Source of the DNA: Pilaira anomala
Lineage: Eukaryota > Mucoromycota > Mucoromycetes > Mucorales > Mucoraceae
Reading direction: 5' to 3'
NCBI GenBank assembly: GCA_025716855.1
Contig: JAIXMQ010000008.1
Location: forward strand, 310,001 to 374,000
DNA length: 64,000 bases
Below the pieces are notes generated by a model. The model had not been told where the DNA came from. It saw only the letters and a program-made list of their open reading frames with translations, and did not search any database. Shown one piece after another: positions 44,250 through 56,652 of this stretch (the first letter of the stretch is position 1; each line of letters opens with the position of its first letter). Made by a program: the position numbers and the translations under genes.

Positions 44250-44971
44250 GCATGAAAAATTATACATGTAAAAACAAAAAATAAAAATAAAAATAAAAAA
44301 AAACAATAGAAATCATAACTTTAATGCACAATAAAAATAAAGCGAGAGATCACTGACAAAACGTTTGTTTAATGCAATCATTCCTCTCTCTCTCACATGC
44401 TGTAGTTTATAATTATTTTAGATAGACAACACTATTAAACAAGTGCTAACGGTTTAATGTGTACATATTTAACAAGCAAAAACTTTATTATGAAAAAAAC
44501 TCAAAGATTATTTGTGCTTTAGCATTTGAAGCAAAAAGATGAAAAGCTTTTTTAAAAAAAAAAAAAATTCAAACACAATTACAACAATTTACACAAAATT
44601 AAAATTGGTAACGATAGCACCAAAAATATATATATATATATATTCATGTAATGTACATACATAGTCTTAAAGAAGGAACACAGCAGCTATAAAAGAAGAC
44701 ATGGTAACATAAAGCCTATCTGATACTTCCACAAATGCATCCATTACAAAAAAAAAAAGGTTGTTTATTAACCTTTATTAAAATTGCGTTTAAAAAGCAT
44801 TTAAGAACTAAAAAAAATGGGGATGAAACAGAAAAAAAACGGTGAAACACAGAATGTTGTGTATTTTGAAAAAAAAAAAAAATTAGTAAGTCAGCTATTA
44901 TTATTTTAGTAAAGTTCCCTCTTTTTTTTCTTTCCCTTCTTTCCCTTTTATTCATTCTGAATATATAATAT
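44250..44971 (+). other. Intergenic, no gene seen
   Basis: Downstream of SVP26 and upstream of the TBC gene. Homopolymer and TA repeats only (TA run at 44630-44641). Confidence 0.55.
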
Positions 44972-47841
44972 ATGGAGTCAGCTTATAAAGAAAGGTAAAA
45001 CAAAACAAAAAAGTACAAAACGTTTAAAAAGAAAGGTGACAGATAAATAGTAAAGTATATAAAAAAATAGCTTACAAAGTAGTTTCATAGATTAAAGTAC
45101 TTTCGACTGGTATTGAGTACAGAAGACAACAGTTTGGATGAACAATGGACACCTGTTATTGACATGAAGACATTTCAAGAAGCTTGTTTTCATGGTACAG
45201 ACTCATCCCTTTTTTTATTTTTTATTTTTAAGACGAAATAATAATAACCGTTAAAAAAAATAATAATAATAGGCATACCTGATGAACCGGGCCTTCGTTC
45301 AACCGCTTGGAAAGTGTTACTAGGCTATTTACCACCTGATAAGAGAATGTGGGAAACTTGTTTAAGAGACAAACGATTAACTTATTATGCAAGTAATTTA
45401 AAAAAAAATTAAGCCCCAAAAAGCTTAAAAAGACAATAAGATTCTAACCTAATTTGAAAATATAGAATTGGGTAAAAGATTTATTAGAAGACCCGAATGA
45501 AGAACCACCATCAATTGATCATGTATGAAAAAAATATATATAAAAAAAAAACATGAGAAAATACTTATATAAAAATTTAGCCTTTAAATGCAGAACGAGG
45601 ATCAAAATGGGCTACTTATTTTCAAGATAATGTAATTTTGGAACAAATCGATAAAGACGTTCGACGTACCTTACCAGATTTCGCATTCTTTCAACTTCAT
45701 GTACCTATGAACCCATTAAACCCACTCTCACCACCACCTGCAATACCTGAATCCATGGATGAAACCACGATTGAAACCGACCCATTATCTGCCTTGATGT
45801 CAGAAGAGGTAGTACAACAGGAATCAAAAACCAGACGATTTTCATTTGGCGGTCTGATGGGTCGACCACGCTCCTCTTCTGCCGCCTCAAAAAAATCCAT
45901 TAAATTAGTCGTCGGCAGTAGTTCATCTACTTTACCTACACCTACCATGAGCAACAACAGCAACAACAACAACACACGTGCTAGATCCAACTCGAGAAGT
46001 TCAGTACGATCCTTTTCATCCGGTATCCTTGAGGGTAGTACAGAGATGATTTCAACCCCTCGTAGTATCGTACGTAAATTATCTACAGCATTTAAATCCA
46101 ATAATACTGTGACAGGAAGTTTTGTACCGAAATTTGATACAAACAAGAGACGTTTAGAACCGATTTGTGAATATATTCCAGCCCGTAGATCTTTATTCAG
46201 ACGAATTGGACATTTAAATGAAGAGATTGGGAACCGAGAACATCAAAAGAATGGAAGTGAGTTTATCACAGGTGATAAAGCGATGGAAGCCGATACGCGT
46301 GTGATGGATTATCATTGGGAAGCAATTGAACGTATCTTGTTCATCTATGCCAAATTAAATCCCGGTGTAGGTTATGTTCAAGGCATGAACGAGATTTTAG
46401 CACCTATTTATTATGTATTTGCAGCCAAGGCAGCTGAAGAGGATCCAGAATCTCAAGCGTATGCAGAGGCAGATGCTTTTTTTGTGTTTACGACGCTCAT
46501 GTCAGATGGAAGGGATCATTTTGTGAGGTCCTTGGATAGTGATGCAAGTACAGGTATTCATGCAACGCTTTGGCGCATGAGTCAAAGATTGGCTTGGTTG
46601 GATCGTGGTCTGTTTCGAGAGTTGAGTAAGAAAGATATCAAGGAGCAGTATTATGCATTCCGCTGGATTACTGTACTTTACTCACAAGAATGGGACCTAC
46701 CTGATGTGATCCGTTTATGGGATTCCATTTTGGCAGATCGGGGAATGCAGGAGGAAGAAGGGCGGTTTGAATTTTTGTTGGATTTCGCGGTTGCTATGCT
46801 TATGTAAGTTTTTAAGGAGTTACAGAGAAAGAGAAAAAAAAAAAATTCAAAAAAGCGTGTGTGTATTGTGTAAATATACTGAACACACTTTTTTTTTTTT
46901 TTTTAGTTGTATTCGTCAAGAGCTTATTCAAGGAGATTTTGCTGAGAATATGCGTATTTTACAAGTAAGACAAAGGAGTTGAACAAAAAAAAAAAAAAAA
47001 AAAAAAAAAGTTTTTAATAAGCCTTTTATTTACTTATTAGAATTATCCTATTGATGATATCCAGACAGTACTTAATTCAGCGTATTCTATAAGAGAGGCA
47101 CGATTACAAGCAGTAGCGATGGGAAAGATTATACCAGGAGTAAATGATCGTAGAAGTAGTGGTATGTTTAGTGGTGACTTTAGTGATGTATCCTCGATTT
47201 CATCAACTGGCTCTGGTAGTCGGTTTAAGAAATTAAGGGATACAACTGATATGGCGCGGGCCAGTCTAGATTCATTAAGAAGAGGATCAAAAGAATCGTT
47301 AGATGAATTGTTTAAACGAGGATTCTCCATTACTAGTTCACGAGGAGGAGGAGGAGGAGGAGGAGGGAATGATGAGATGAGTATAGTCGATCGAAAACGA
47401 GCTTCTACTGGCGATATGAATCGACTTTCACAAAAACTAGGGTTTGCTACAAATCATTTAGCTCAAAAAGTGAAACGAACTTCATCACTTCGGTCTCAAC
47501 AACAGCCTACTATTGAAGATCAAATTCATAGAGATTGGTTACTGGCGAATCAATTAAGTGCGGCTGAAAATACCTATCATAAAAGACAGAATTCAATTTC
47601 ATCTAATCATTCTACGACAAGTAGTAACCATAGGCTAAGTACGAGTACGACAACTACAGTTGCAGGTGGGTTTATGAATAGGTTCTCTCAATTGGTTTCA
47701 AGTAAACCTGTCACACCTTTTCAGTCATCACAGGGTCAATCACAAACTCATCAACCTCAACGGAATGATACGAAAGGTGCCGGTTTGAATAGGGATATTG
47801 GTAGAACAACTCAACAACAAGCCTATAGAGGATTTGTTTAA
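44972..47841 (+). CDS. TBC-domain Rab GTPase-activating protein
   Basis: Predicted to speed GTP hydrolysis on a Rab protein; closest in layout to TBC1D13. Exons: 44972-44994, 45091-45194, 45273-45388, 45466-45522, 45581-46803, 46907-46964, 47041-47841, for 793 residues. The start (MESAYKER) is a 23-nt exon that splices onto LKYFRLVLS. TBC motifs: GIPDEPGLRSTAWKVLLGYL, the Arg-finger region QIDKDVRR (Ile123-Arg129), and the Gln finger in VGYVQGMNEI near residue 366. A Ser/Asn-rich insertion of about 150 residues splits the domain after the Arg finger. The intron after TYY starts GCAAGT, so it is a GC-AG intron; any GT choice there breaks the frame. The tail is Ser- and Gly-rich. Confidence 0.9.
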
Positions 47842-48434
47842 ATTTATTATTATTTTTTATTTTTTCTGCACATTGTAATATATTATATATCTTTTTTTTT
47901 TTTTTTATTATTATTGTATTGTATTGTATGTATATTTGTTTATGCAGTTATTGTTCTTAATTAGTATATAAACAAATGTGTATATGTGTGTTTCGTGTGC
48001 ATTTGATCTCTCTGTTTTAATTTATATACATTTGATTCTATTTGGAATCAGTAGAAAAAAAAAAAAAAGCGTATATATGTAATGCATCATTACTCTTTTT
48101 TTTTTTCTTTAAAAAAAAGTAAAAAGATCAGGGATGCTTAATGAAAAAAAGGTTTTTGTTTGGGTGGCAAAATAGTAAAAAAAAAAAAAAAAAAAGGGAT
48201 CGCCCAAGCATATTTAATACCCTTTAGGGATTTTTTTTTTTTTACCTCTCTTTCTCCTAGATCTCCGCACGTTTATAACAAATCTATGTACTTGACTTTA
48301 TTAAATTCATACATAATAAAAAATGTAAAGAATTATATAGAAAAGAAAAAAAAGAGTATAAATACAAGCTGGAATTACGACAGAAATATAAACTTTATCT
48401 TTTTCATCATCATCATCATCAGCCTTTTATAACA
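47842..48434 (+). other. Intergenic with TATA box for the next gene
   Basis: T- and A-runs only. TATAAATA at 48357-48364 lies 78 nt before the ATG at 48435. The ORF 48160-48432 is a chance frame through A/T runs. Confidence 0.55.
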
Positions 48435-49003
48435 ATGAAGGTAATATATACACACACACATTAGTTGTATCTACACAATACTAATTTATATCTTTATTAT
48501 AGCTTTCTACATTCACTTCTACAGTTTTCGGTGCCTTATTCCTTTTCGCAACTAAAGCAGTTGCCGATATTGAATTCTTTCAATATCCTGCACCCAATGG
48601 CATTTACCGACCCGGTAAAAATGTTCAATTTGTAGTTGATGACATGCCAGATGGTGATGGTGATTATGACAGAGTGTATGCAGATTTGTTTACTGAGAAT
48701 GGTAAATTTGTCAAGACAATCAAGTCATGGTCTGGTGATTACATTGATCGTTTCGGTGATAACTTTGCTTTCAGTTGGACAATTGATCCCAAGTTGAAGA
48801 GTGGTAGTTACTTTATCGAGATCTACTCTGATGATGACGATGATTATGATGATGTTAGCAGAAGTTTCATCTTTGAAGTCGCTGCACCTATTAAGCCTAC
48901 TACACCACAACAACCTAACAAGAGACCTATGATGAATAATGGTAACAGAGGTGGCAATGGTGCTGGTGCTGGTAATGGTGCTGGTGGAAGAAGAATGGCT
49001 TAA
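48435..49003 (+). CDS. Small secreted protein with Kre9/Knh1-like Ig fold
   Basis: Exons 48435-48440 and 48503-49003 give 168 residues. The first exon holds just ATG AAG. The N-terminus MKLSTFTSTVFGALFLFATK is a signal peptide with cleavage after AVA. Residues about 23-105 (FFQYPAPNGIYRPGKNVQF, FAFSWTIDPKLKSGSYFIEI) have the beta-sandwich look of the Ser-Thr-rich, GPI or Kre9/Knh1 N-terminal domain of cell-wall proteins. The end is Pro/Asn/Gly-rich and terminates RRMA, with no GPI signal. Probably a cell-wall or extracellular protein; the domain assignment is tentative. Confidence 0.75.
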
Positions 49004-49212
49004 AATACACTTTCTTTCTCTCTCTCTCTCTCTCATTTTGAATCATAATTTACATTTTTAATCATTTTTCATTATTTCCATATTTTCATCTTTTTCATAC
49101 ACAAACACAACATTTTAACTTCATACAACATTTAATAAAAATATATTTTCATATACGAAACTTTTTCATTTTTATTTAATAATTTTAAATACAAATTTTT
49201 CTTTATATCTTT

Positions 49213-51324
49213 TTAATGTGTGCTAGGTGATCTTCTAGTTTTATTAGTACTACGAGATTCTTCTTTTAAAGGAGAAGTAGATCTCTTTCTTGTTGTGTTA
49301 TTAGAAGTTGTACCATTTGATAAAGCAGTAGTAATAGCTGTAGTCGTTTCTTTATGTTCGCCATTTGTTTTAGAGGTATCTTCTTTATTCTTTTTATTAT
49401 TATCTTCGTCATGGTATCTTCTCTTTCTTTCTCTGTATTTCTTATCCTCTTCATTTTCATCCTCGTGGTATCTTCTCTTTCTATCATCTCTAGTTCTTCT
49501 ATCGTCGCCTCTTGTTCTTTTATCATCTTCTCTTGGTCTTCTGTCATCCTCTCTTGTTCTTCTGTCATCATCCTTGATCTTTTTATCATCCTCTTTAATC
49601 TTTTTATCATCCTCTTTAGTCTTTTTATCATCCTCTTTAGTCTTTTTATCATCCTCTTTAGTCTTTTTATCATCCTCTTTAGTCTTTTTATCACCCTCTT
49701 TAGTCTTTTTATCGTCCTCTCTAGACTTTTTATCATCATCTCTAGAAGTAGTCTTTCTATCATCATCACGATCTCTTGTTGTCTTTCTATCGTCTTCACG
49801 ATCTCTTGTTGTTTTTCTGTCGTCTTCACGATCTCTTGTTGATTTTCTGTCATGATCACGGTCTCTTGTCTTTCTATCATCATCTCTTGACTTTCTATCA
49901 TGATCACGATCTCTTGTAGTCTTTCTACTACCATCCTCCTCACGATCTCTCGTCTTTCTATCCTCTCTACTCTTTCTATCTTCATCACGGTCTCGATTCC
50001 TTCTATCCTCATCCCTACTCTTTCTATCTCTACTCTTTCTATCGTCTGCGCGATCTCTACTACTTTTATCATCGGATCTTCTACTACTCTTTCTGTCATC
50101 CTCATCATGATGTCTTGACTTTCTACTTCTATCATCATCTCTTCTTCTAGACGACTTTCTATCATGTCTACTCTCATGTCTTGAAGAATGACGACGGGAA
50201 GGGCTCTCGTGTCGTCTAGAAGATCGTTTCTTTCGTTCATCTTCTTGTCTACGTTTTTTCAAAATGGATTTTAATTTATCTTTTTCGTCTTCGAGTTCAA
50301 CTGCAGCAGGTGCTGCTACTGCTGCAGCAGTATGAAGGGATTCACCACGTTCATCTACCATGTCCCATTCATCTCCCTTTTCAGGTTTCTTGGGGTTTTG
50401 TGTGTGTCGGATACTGGAGAGTAAGGCTTTAGCGCCTTCATGGGTTGGGTCGAGTTTTAAGACACGTTCTAGGTGAAGTTCTGCTTCAGGTAATTTTCTT
50501 TGCTGTACAAGACTAAAATTGAAGGGTAAGTTAAAATGTGAATGATGTATTCTTTTTTTTTTTCTTTTTTTTTTTTTACCCTTCTGCTACGTGGAACCAG
50601 CCTTCAGCGTATTTTGGGTCCATGTCAAGTGCACGTTTATAAAATTCCATAGCTTCTTTAACTCTATTTTGTTTAATAAACTTGACACCTTCTGCCACAC
50701 TAAAAACAAGAAATAAGACAACAAATATCAATTAAAAAAAAATACATAAACTTACGCATCTCTAGCATAATTTCTGTTCTGAATATCACGTAACTCTAAA
50801 AAGGACTCTAAAGGCCTTACATCCTTGATATCAATCCCTCTATCCTTCAATACACAATCCAACTGATCGATCCTTAACAAACTCTGTTGACGCGAAGCCT
50901 TTGAGTTCACGTTAAAGAGACTAGCGAGTTTAAGCCATTGATGAGGGTTCATCAACATGGCATCGTCGTGAATATTAGCTAACCAAGCGTTTTGTTCATT
51001 AGGCGAAAGAGAAGAGAGCTTTTGAAAGAGGATTTCAGGGTGTTGTTGAGGTGGTGGTTCGATGAATGCAGGGTTTTCTTTTTCTTTACGTGCTTTTCTA
51101 TCGGCTTTTCGACGTAAGAGGTCGTGCGTGGCGTCTTGTCGAAGTTTATGAAGAGACGATTGTATTGTGTGTTTGGATATGAAGTGGTCGATACGGGTTT
51201 CGAACGATTGCGCTGATTCTAACCCGTCTTGAAGGACGTGAGGTGAGATGGCGTGTGTTGCTTTACGGTAAAAGTAATGACGTGACGGAGGTGTCTTGAC
51301 TTGTATTGTTGTATCTGAATCCAT
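49213..51324 (-). CDS. TPR protein with RD/KE-rich repetitive tail
   Basis: Exons on minus: 51324-50756, 50699-50580 and 50512-49213, total 662 residues. Residues about 185-290 hold two TPR units (AVAEGVKFIKQNRVKEAMEF, then YAEGWFHVAEGLVQQRKLPE). The sequence order recalls the TTC14 family (TPRs followed by a charged nuclear tail), but no S1 domain is visible in the N-terminal 185 residues. The tail from about residue 345 is almost all Arg, Asp, Lys, Ser and Glu, first RD/RS-rich (SRDRADDRKSRDRKS), then a run of KKTKEDD heptads, like nuclear splicing-speckle proteins. A nuclear RNA-related role is inference. Introns 1 and 2 break the TPR units. Confidence 0.8.
49570..49735. repeat. 21-bp coding tandem repeat (KKTKEDD heptads)
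   Basis: About eight copies of a 21-bp unit (plus strand TCTTTTTATCATCCTCTTTAG) in the tail of the TPR gene. Five central copies are nearly identical, so recent expansion or contraction is likely; outer copies encode KKIKEDD and RRTREDD variants. Confidence 0.85.
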
Positions 51325-51969
51325 TGTTGTTGTTATTGTTTTTTTTTGTTTTGGCTTGGGTTAAAAGAAAAAAAAAAAAAAAAAAAAAAAAAAAAGGTTT
51401 GTTACGTTTTTATAAAGTAGTCCCTTTCTATTTGTAAGAAGAGGGCTCTTATTGGTTAAAAGAAGGGATCAAAAAGATTTAAGGTTATTTTAAACATGAA
51501 ATGAATAGAAGAAAGTAACTCTTGGAATAGTTGCTTGAGTTTCCTAATAACTATATAATTGGAAGTAATAGGCTATATAATTCGAAGTAATAGGCTATAT
51601 AATCGGAAGTAATAGGCTATATAATTGGAAGTAATAGGCTATATAATTGGAAGTAATAGGTTTCATAAATGGAACTATTAAAGTTATAAATAAATAAATG
51701 AGGCTGCTCAAACATAAAAAGAAACACAAGGATACAGAAAAAGGAAACTCGAGTAATGTAAGTATACTACTAAAAGTTGAAATCATTTAACAATGCACAA
51801 CACTCAATAATATAAAACAATAAAGTGATACAAGAAAGGACTCCGCACGTTTTTTCATAAATTAAAACAAATTAAACAGAAAAAAAACCCCTTTTTCTCT
51901 TTCTCTATATTACTCCCCCTCCCCCGCCCACCCCCCCTTTCCGTTCCTTTTCTTAAAACACACACACAT
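51325..51969 (+). other. Divergent promoter region with minisatellite
   Basis: This shared upstream space between the TPR gene (minus) and the SH3 gene (plus) holds an A33 run near 51369-51396, the 22-bp minisatellite, and a C-rich tract (CCCCCTCCCCCGCCCACCCC) at 51914-51934 just before the SH3 gene start. Confidence 0.6.
51551..51660. repeat. 22-bp minisatellite, five copies
   Basis: Five tandem copies of CTATATAATTGGAAGTAATAGG with one-base variants, directly upstream (about 310 nt) of the SH3 gene and downstream of the TPR gene's start. No coding frame is involved. Confidence 0.85.
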
Positions 51970-52431
51970 ATGCCAGCTTCAACAAAAGACACAAGACGTC
52001 TAACAGGATATAATGATAATTCACAACCACTTTATGATGACGATATGGAAGAATACCAACATTATACTCATGAGGATGTCTATGATGAATATGATGAAGA
52101 TTTAGATGATGTCCTTGGAAACAAAAGTCTTCGCAATGACAATGACGATGACGACGATGATATGGACGATGATACAGGTTCTGAATTAAGTATACCAGAT
52201 CCAAATATTGATTTTGATATGGTCTATGCACTTCATACCTTTGCTGCTACTGTGGAAGGACAAGCTTCGGTTGTACGTGGAGACGCATTGACTTTATTGG
52301 ATGATAGTAATTCTTATTGGTGGCTTGTCAAAGTACTCAAGACAGCCGAAGTAGGATATATTCCTGCAGAAAACATCGAGGTAAATGCATTTAAAGAAGC
52401 ACGATGTATATATATGTAAACTAAAAAGAAA

Positions 52432-52467
<36 letters not shown>

Positions 52468-53980
52468 CACCGCATGAACGGTTGGCTAGGTTGAATTCAC
52501 ATCGTAACATTGAATTAACTCGAAAAGATATTCAGGACGCATTTCCTGTTCCACCATCCAACAAGATTAACAAGAAAAAGAAGAAACGAGTGACACTTGC
52601 AAAGGGAGTTCAATTCCAATCACAAATTATATTTGGATCAAGTGATGATGAAGATGAATTTTTTGAGAGTCAGTTTGAACAATGGGATGAACGTATGCAG
52701 TCAGATGAAACGGATAGTGATGAAGATAGTGATGATCCTTATAACTATTATGATCATGCTTCTAATATCAGACAATCTTATACAGACCATCAACCACAAG
52801 ATGTTTATAATTATAAAGATGAGTATTATACTGAAGATAGATTAAGTGGTGATTCAGATATCATTAATGATAGAGAACCTAGTGCAAGAGATACGCTTGT
52901 ATTGGATGAAGAAACTATCAAGATTTCATTAACTCCTTGTATTGCAAGAGATGAACATAATTCAAGTGGTAGTAGCAGTAGTAATAATAATAATAATAAT
53001 AGTAGAGCTAGAAAGACAGCGAGTAAACTTGAAAAGTTATGGAGTTCAATTGAACCTGATCAACCACAACAAGATCGACAAGAACGTAATACCACGAAAA
53101 AAGAAAAGACAGGTATACGTAAATTTTTCAGTCGTAATAGTAAAATCAAGACAACCGAACAAAGATCATCTGGTGGATCTCAATTTGAGACTGCCTCCAT
53201 TAGTTCACAATCTACCGGTATGAGTTCAATCCAACCAGCAGAGAGAGAAAGAACTGGCAGTCTAGATTCAACCATGATGCAAGGCACCCAATTAAAAATT
53301 CATGCAGGAAATATTAATCAATTTATTAATTCAAGCGGATTAGTTGAATCCTATAAATTCGTTACGGTCTATCCTACCACAACCGCCACTGAATTAATTC
53401 AGATATCGTTACAAGATGAACAACAAATGTATGATCAAGAAGCGACCTACAATGATTTTTACCTGATTGTAAGAACTTTAGGTGGAGATGAATTTACTTT
53501 GGTGCCTACCGATAAACCTTTAGAGATATTTCATTCATTAACAGCTCATTTGAATACGCCCATGCCATCTTTAAAGAAGGCAAGACGTATCTCACAATTG
53601 ATGGGAACAGAGAATGGAACTCATATGGGTGGACCCAATAAAGATAGTCTAATTGAAGAAGATCAAGAACAAGTTCAATTCTATTTACTTTCAAAAACCA
53701 AACGTATGGATGAAGGAGAGATTCAAATCAAGGTGACATTATTTCCTTCTCATGCACAACAAATGAAACGTGTGGATAAATTAGTTAAAGTACCTTCTAC
53801 TATCTTGATTCAAGACGCTATTCGATTATTGTTAGAAAAGTTTCATATCTTGAATGGTGTGGTGGCAGGTAGTGATCAACAAGATATCAAGTCACTTCGA
53901 TTAGAAGAAGGATCTGAACAAGATGTTGTAAAATATCATCTTGCTGTAAATAAAGATGGACAAGGTAAAATTAAATATTT

Positions 53981-54020
<40 letters not shown>

Positions 54021-54684
54021 TAAAAAAAAAAAATACATCTTTATAGAACATTTACTGGATTTGGAAGAGAAATTAATGAATGTTTTTGATGATGATCAAA
54101 TTCCACATATTCATTACCGTCGTAACAGTAATCCTGACCGAACTTCAATTACAGTCAATATCAATCCACCTGAAAAAGATGAGATTTATTTCATTTTGAA
54201 AAGTGTAGAATGTAAGAAGAGAGAAAAACCTCAAAGACAAGATACACCTATGCCACGTCAAGCCGATACACCTACACTTGGTTTTGATCAAGAAGCACAA
54301 GAAAGTTATCGTGATATAATCACTGTAGAACCTGAAGAAATAGAAGAAGATCCAGTATTAAGTCAAATCGATAAAGCGATTCAAATGAATACAGTGAATA
54401 GACAACAAAAGAGACCTGAATCAACTGAATCTAATTTGTATTGTAATGATTTTGGTATGAATGATTTAATGGTCATTATACGTGGCGCTGCAGTCGTGAC
54501 AGAACAAAATAAATCGATTCGAAGTGAAATTAGTGAGGTCTTTAAAGATAGTCATACTCGATTGGATCAATTAGAAAAAGTAAGTCTTCTTTTAGGGTGA
54601 ATACATATTTAAATGGCTATACTAATATTTTTGTTTCAGGAACTAGATCGTCTCATGTTTGAAGCCGTCAAAGTTTATCATTAA
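51970..54684 (+). CDS. SH3 and RA-like domain protein, probable polarity/signalling scaffold
   Basis: Exons 51970-52380, 52467-53964, 54047-54579 and 54640-54684 encode 828 residues. An acidic N-terminus is followed by an SH3 domain at about 83-137 (MVYALHTFAATVEGQ, YWWLVKVL, GYIPAENIE). Directly after it comes ETPHERLARLNSHRNIEL, a segment I recall next to SH3 domains in fungal scaffold proteins. Residues about 410-500 look like a Ras-association fold (FVTVYPTTTATELIQISLQD), and a second ubiquitin-like stretch spans about 545-640. The rest is acidic or Ser/Asn-rich. Intron 1 and intron 3 of the region contain TA microsatellites. A role in small-GTPase or MAPK signalling is inferred from domains only. 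Confidence 0.82.
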
Positions 54685-55153
54685 ACTAATAAAATTGACT
54701 GGAATGTCTCTTTCTTTCTGTATCTACCTTTAATCTTTCATACAAACGAGATTGTTATTTAGCCTTATGTTGAAATATGAGTAAGAATGTTGTGGAATTA
54801 GATTCTTTACTGCTTTTTCTTTTTTATATATAAAAAGATGAAACAAGATTTGTTATTGTTATTGAATAATATATAAAATCTCGTACATATCTAAACAAGA
54901 AAGGTATTTTTGTGTGTGTTGTATTAAGTATGTTTTTTTTTATATATATAAAAAAAAACAAAAAATGAGTTGTTTTGTAAGCACGTGTGTTTGTCGCGGA
55001 CAAGAGTAGAGAGTAAACTGTACATAGTTATCTCGAATCTTCATTCCAATCAAATGAAGCTGGAAAAGCTATTAGGGGCTCCCTGAATAACAATTATCAC
55101 GCAATTTAAGTGTGTTTTCTTCTCTCTTCTCTCTTAGTGCGTAAATTGAGAAT

Positions 55154-55200
<47 letters not shown>

Positions 55201-55529
55201 TATATGCATTAAGGGATAAAGGATTATTTTTACGCCTTATGCAAACTATGTACCCAGTTGACGCCATTCAAGAATGTTAATCTAATTCTCGGTTTGTAAT
55301 AATTGACAAAAATATGATTGGACGCAATTTTTTTAAGGGATATGCTTTCTTTTATTTTTTATAATATTTTTATTTTAATAAAAAAAAAAGGGGGGGGGGA
55401 TACTACTTATATATATATATATGATTGTTGTTGTTATTTTTTTTTGTGTTATGTTTATGACATGTTTACAAATATAAAAAGAAATGAGAGTAATGAATAT
55501 AATAATAATAATAAAGAAAAAAAAAAAAA
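54685..55529 (+). other. Intergenic with long poly-A
   Basis: Convergent 3' flank of two genes. It contains an A43 run at 55156-55198 and a G8 run with TA repeat near 55390-55425. No supported gene. Confidence 0.6.
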
Positions 55530-56021
55530 CTATCTATTTTTGACAGCCTCAAAATGTTGTTGAACAATTAATTTAGCTACTTGTTGAGCTTCAGTATGAG
55601 AAGTGACAGAATGATTTTTAGAAGTTAACCAACGAGCACTAAATGCTCTTTGATGATGATAAGATGGAGGAGCACCGGGAGCAGATTTAGAACGACGTCT
55701 GGCCATCAGTGAAGGATTAAAGGCAGAAAGACGATCTTTACTCTTGACCACTTCTGAACGAAAGAATTGACGCATTTGTTGATCCAAATCAATAGCATCT
55801 AATAAGATATCCATTGATAATTTCTTATTACTTGTTGAAGATTTAAAACTGGGTAAAATAGATGGTACAGAACTAGTACGGGTATGATGACGATTGGTTT
55901 TTTTCAAAAGACATTTTTGATGAGTTGGTTTTGTATGTGCTTTTTTTGTAATCATGCTATCATTAGTAGTAGTAGTAGTAGTACGAATAGAAGGAAGTGC
56001 AATACTAAGAGAAGGTGTCAT
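55530..56021 (-). CDS. Basic Ser/Thr-rich protein of unknown function
   Basis: An intronless 163-residue ORF. The N-terminal 60 residues are Thr/His/Lys-rich with low complexity. A more protein-like part follows: KKLSMDILLDAIDLDQQMRQ, FRSEVVKSKDRLSAFNPSL, then a basic patch MARRRSKSAPGAPP and a helix-like end TEAQQVAKLIVQQHFEAV. The patch RRRSKSAP looks like a kinase or 14-3-3 site, by motif only. I do not recognise the family. Frame length, codon use and clear start support a real gene. Confidence 0.6.
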   Translation of the reverse strand: MTPSLSIALPSIRTTTTTTNDSMITKKAHTKPTHQKCLLKKTNRHHTRTSSVPSILPSFKSSTSNKKLSMDILLDAIDLDQQMRQFFRSEVVKSKDRLSAFNPSLMARRRSKSAPGAPPSYHHQRAFSARWLTSKNHSVTSHTEAQQVAKLIVQQHFEAVKNR

Positions 56022-56606
56022 TTTTATGTTATTGTTATTTTTGTTGTTGCTGTTATAATATAAAAGAGAAATTGATAATTAAGAAGAAAAAAAAAAAAAA
56101 GAGAAATAATCTATTTTGGCTTGGTATTTATATACAAAATAAATCTACAGTCCCCCTCTTCCTCTCCTCCCCCCCCCCCTCTCACCCCTTTTTACTCCTC
56201 AAATTCCAATTGATTTTGATACAGACTGGATTCTTTAACTTTTTTTTTTTTTTTTCCTATTTTGACTTCTACTCCTTTTGTTGTTGTCCCTCCTCTCATC
56301 ATTACACTTTTTTTTTTTTTTTTTTTTTTTTTACGCCTTTCCCTTCTTTTTAACCTTTTTTGTGTGTGCGTGTAAATAGTTTGTAAGGTTACTCAATGAT
56401 GACAGTTATTGTTGATCTCTTTATAAATTGAACTAGCCTCTTTTTCCCCCGTCATTCTCTCACTTTCTACTTTCTTATCCAATAAGGCAAATGCATAATT
56501 CTTATTTTGTCTTGCACTTGATATTCTGTATACGCGTTTCATATTATTGGTTTTGAACTGAATTTGTTTATGAACGAAATCAGAATTTTTTCTTTTTTGA
56601 ATAAAG

Positions 56607-56652
<46 letters not shown>

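Noticed and set aside
48160..48432. 90-codon ORF before the secreted-protein gene
   Set aside because: Built from A/T runs and overlaps the TATA box of the real gene.
49570..49735. CRISPR-like array
   Set aside because: Head-to-tail 21-bp coding repeat without spacers in a eukaryotic gene.
49220..49855. 211-codon plus-strand frame over the TPR gene tail
   Set aside because: Antisense shadow of the KE/RD repeats; the minus frame joins to TPR exons.
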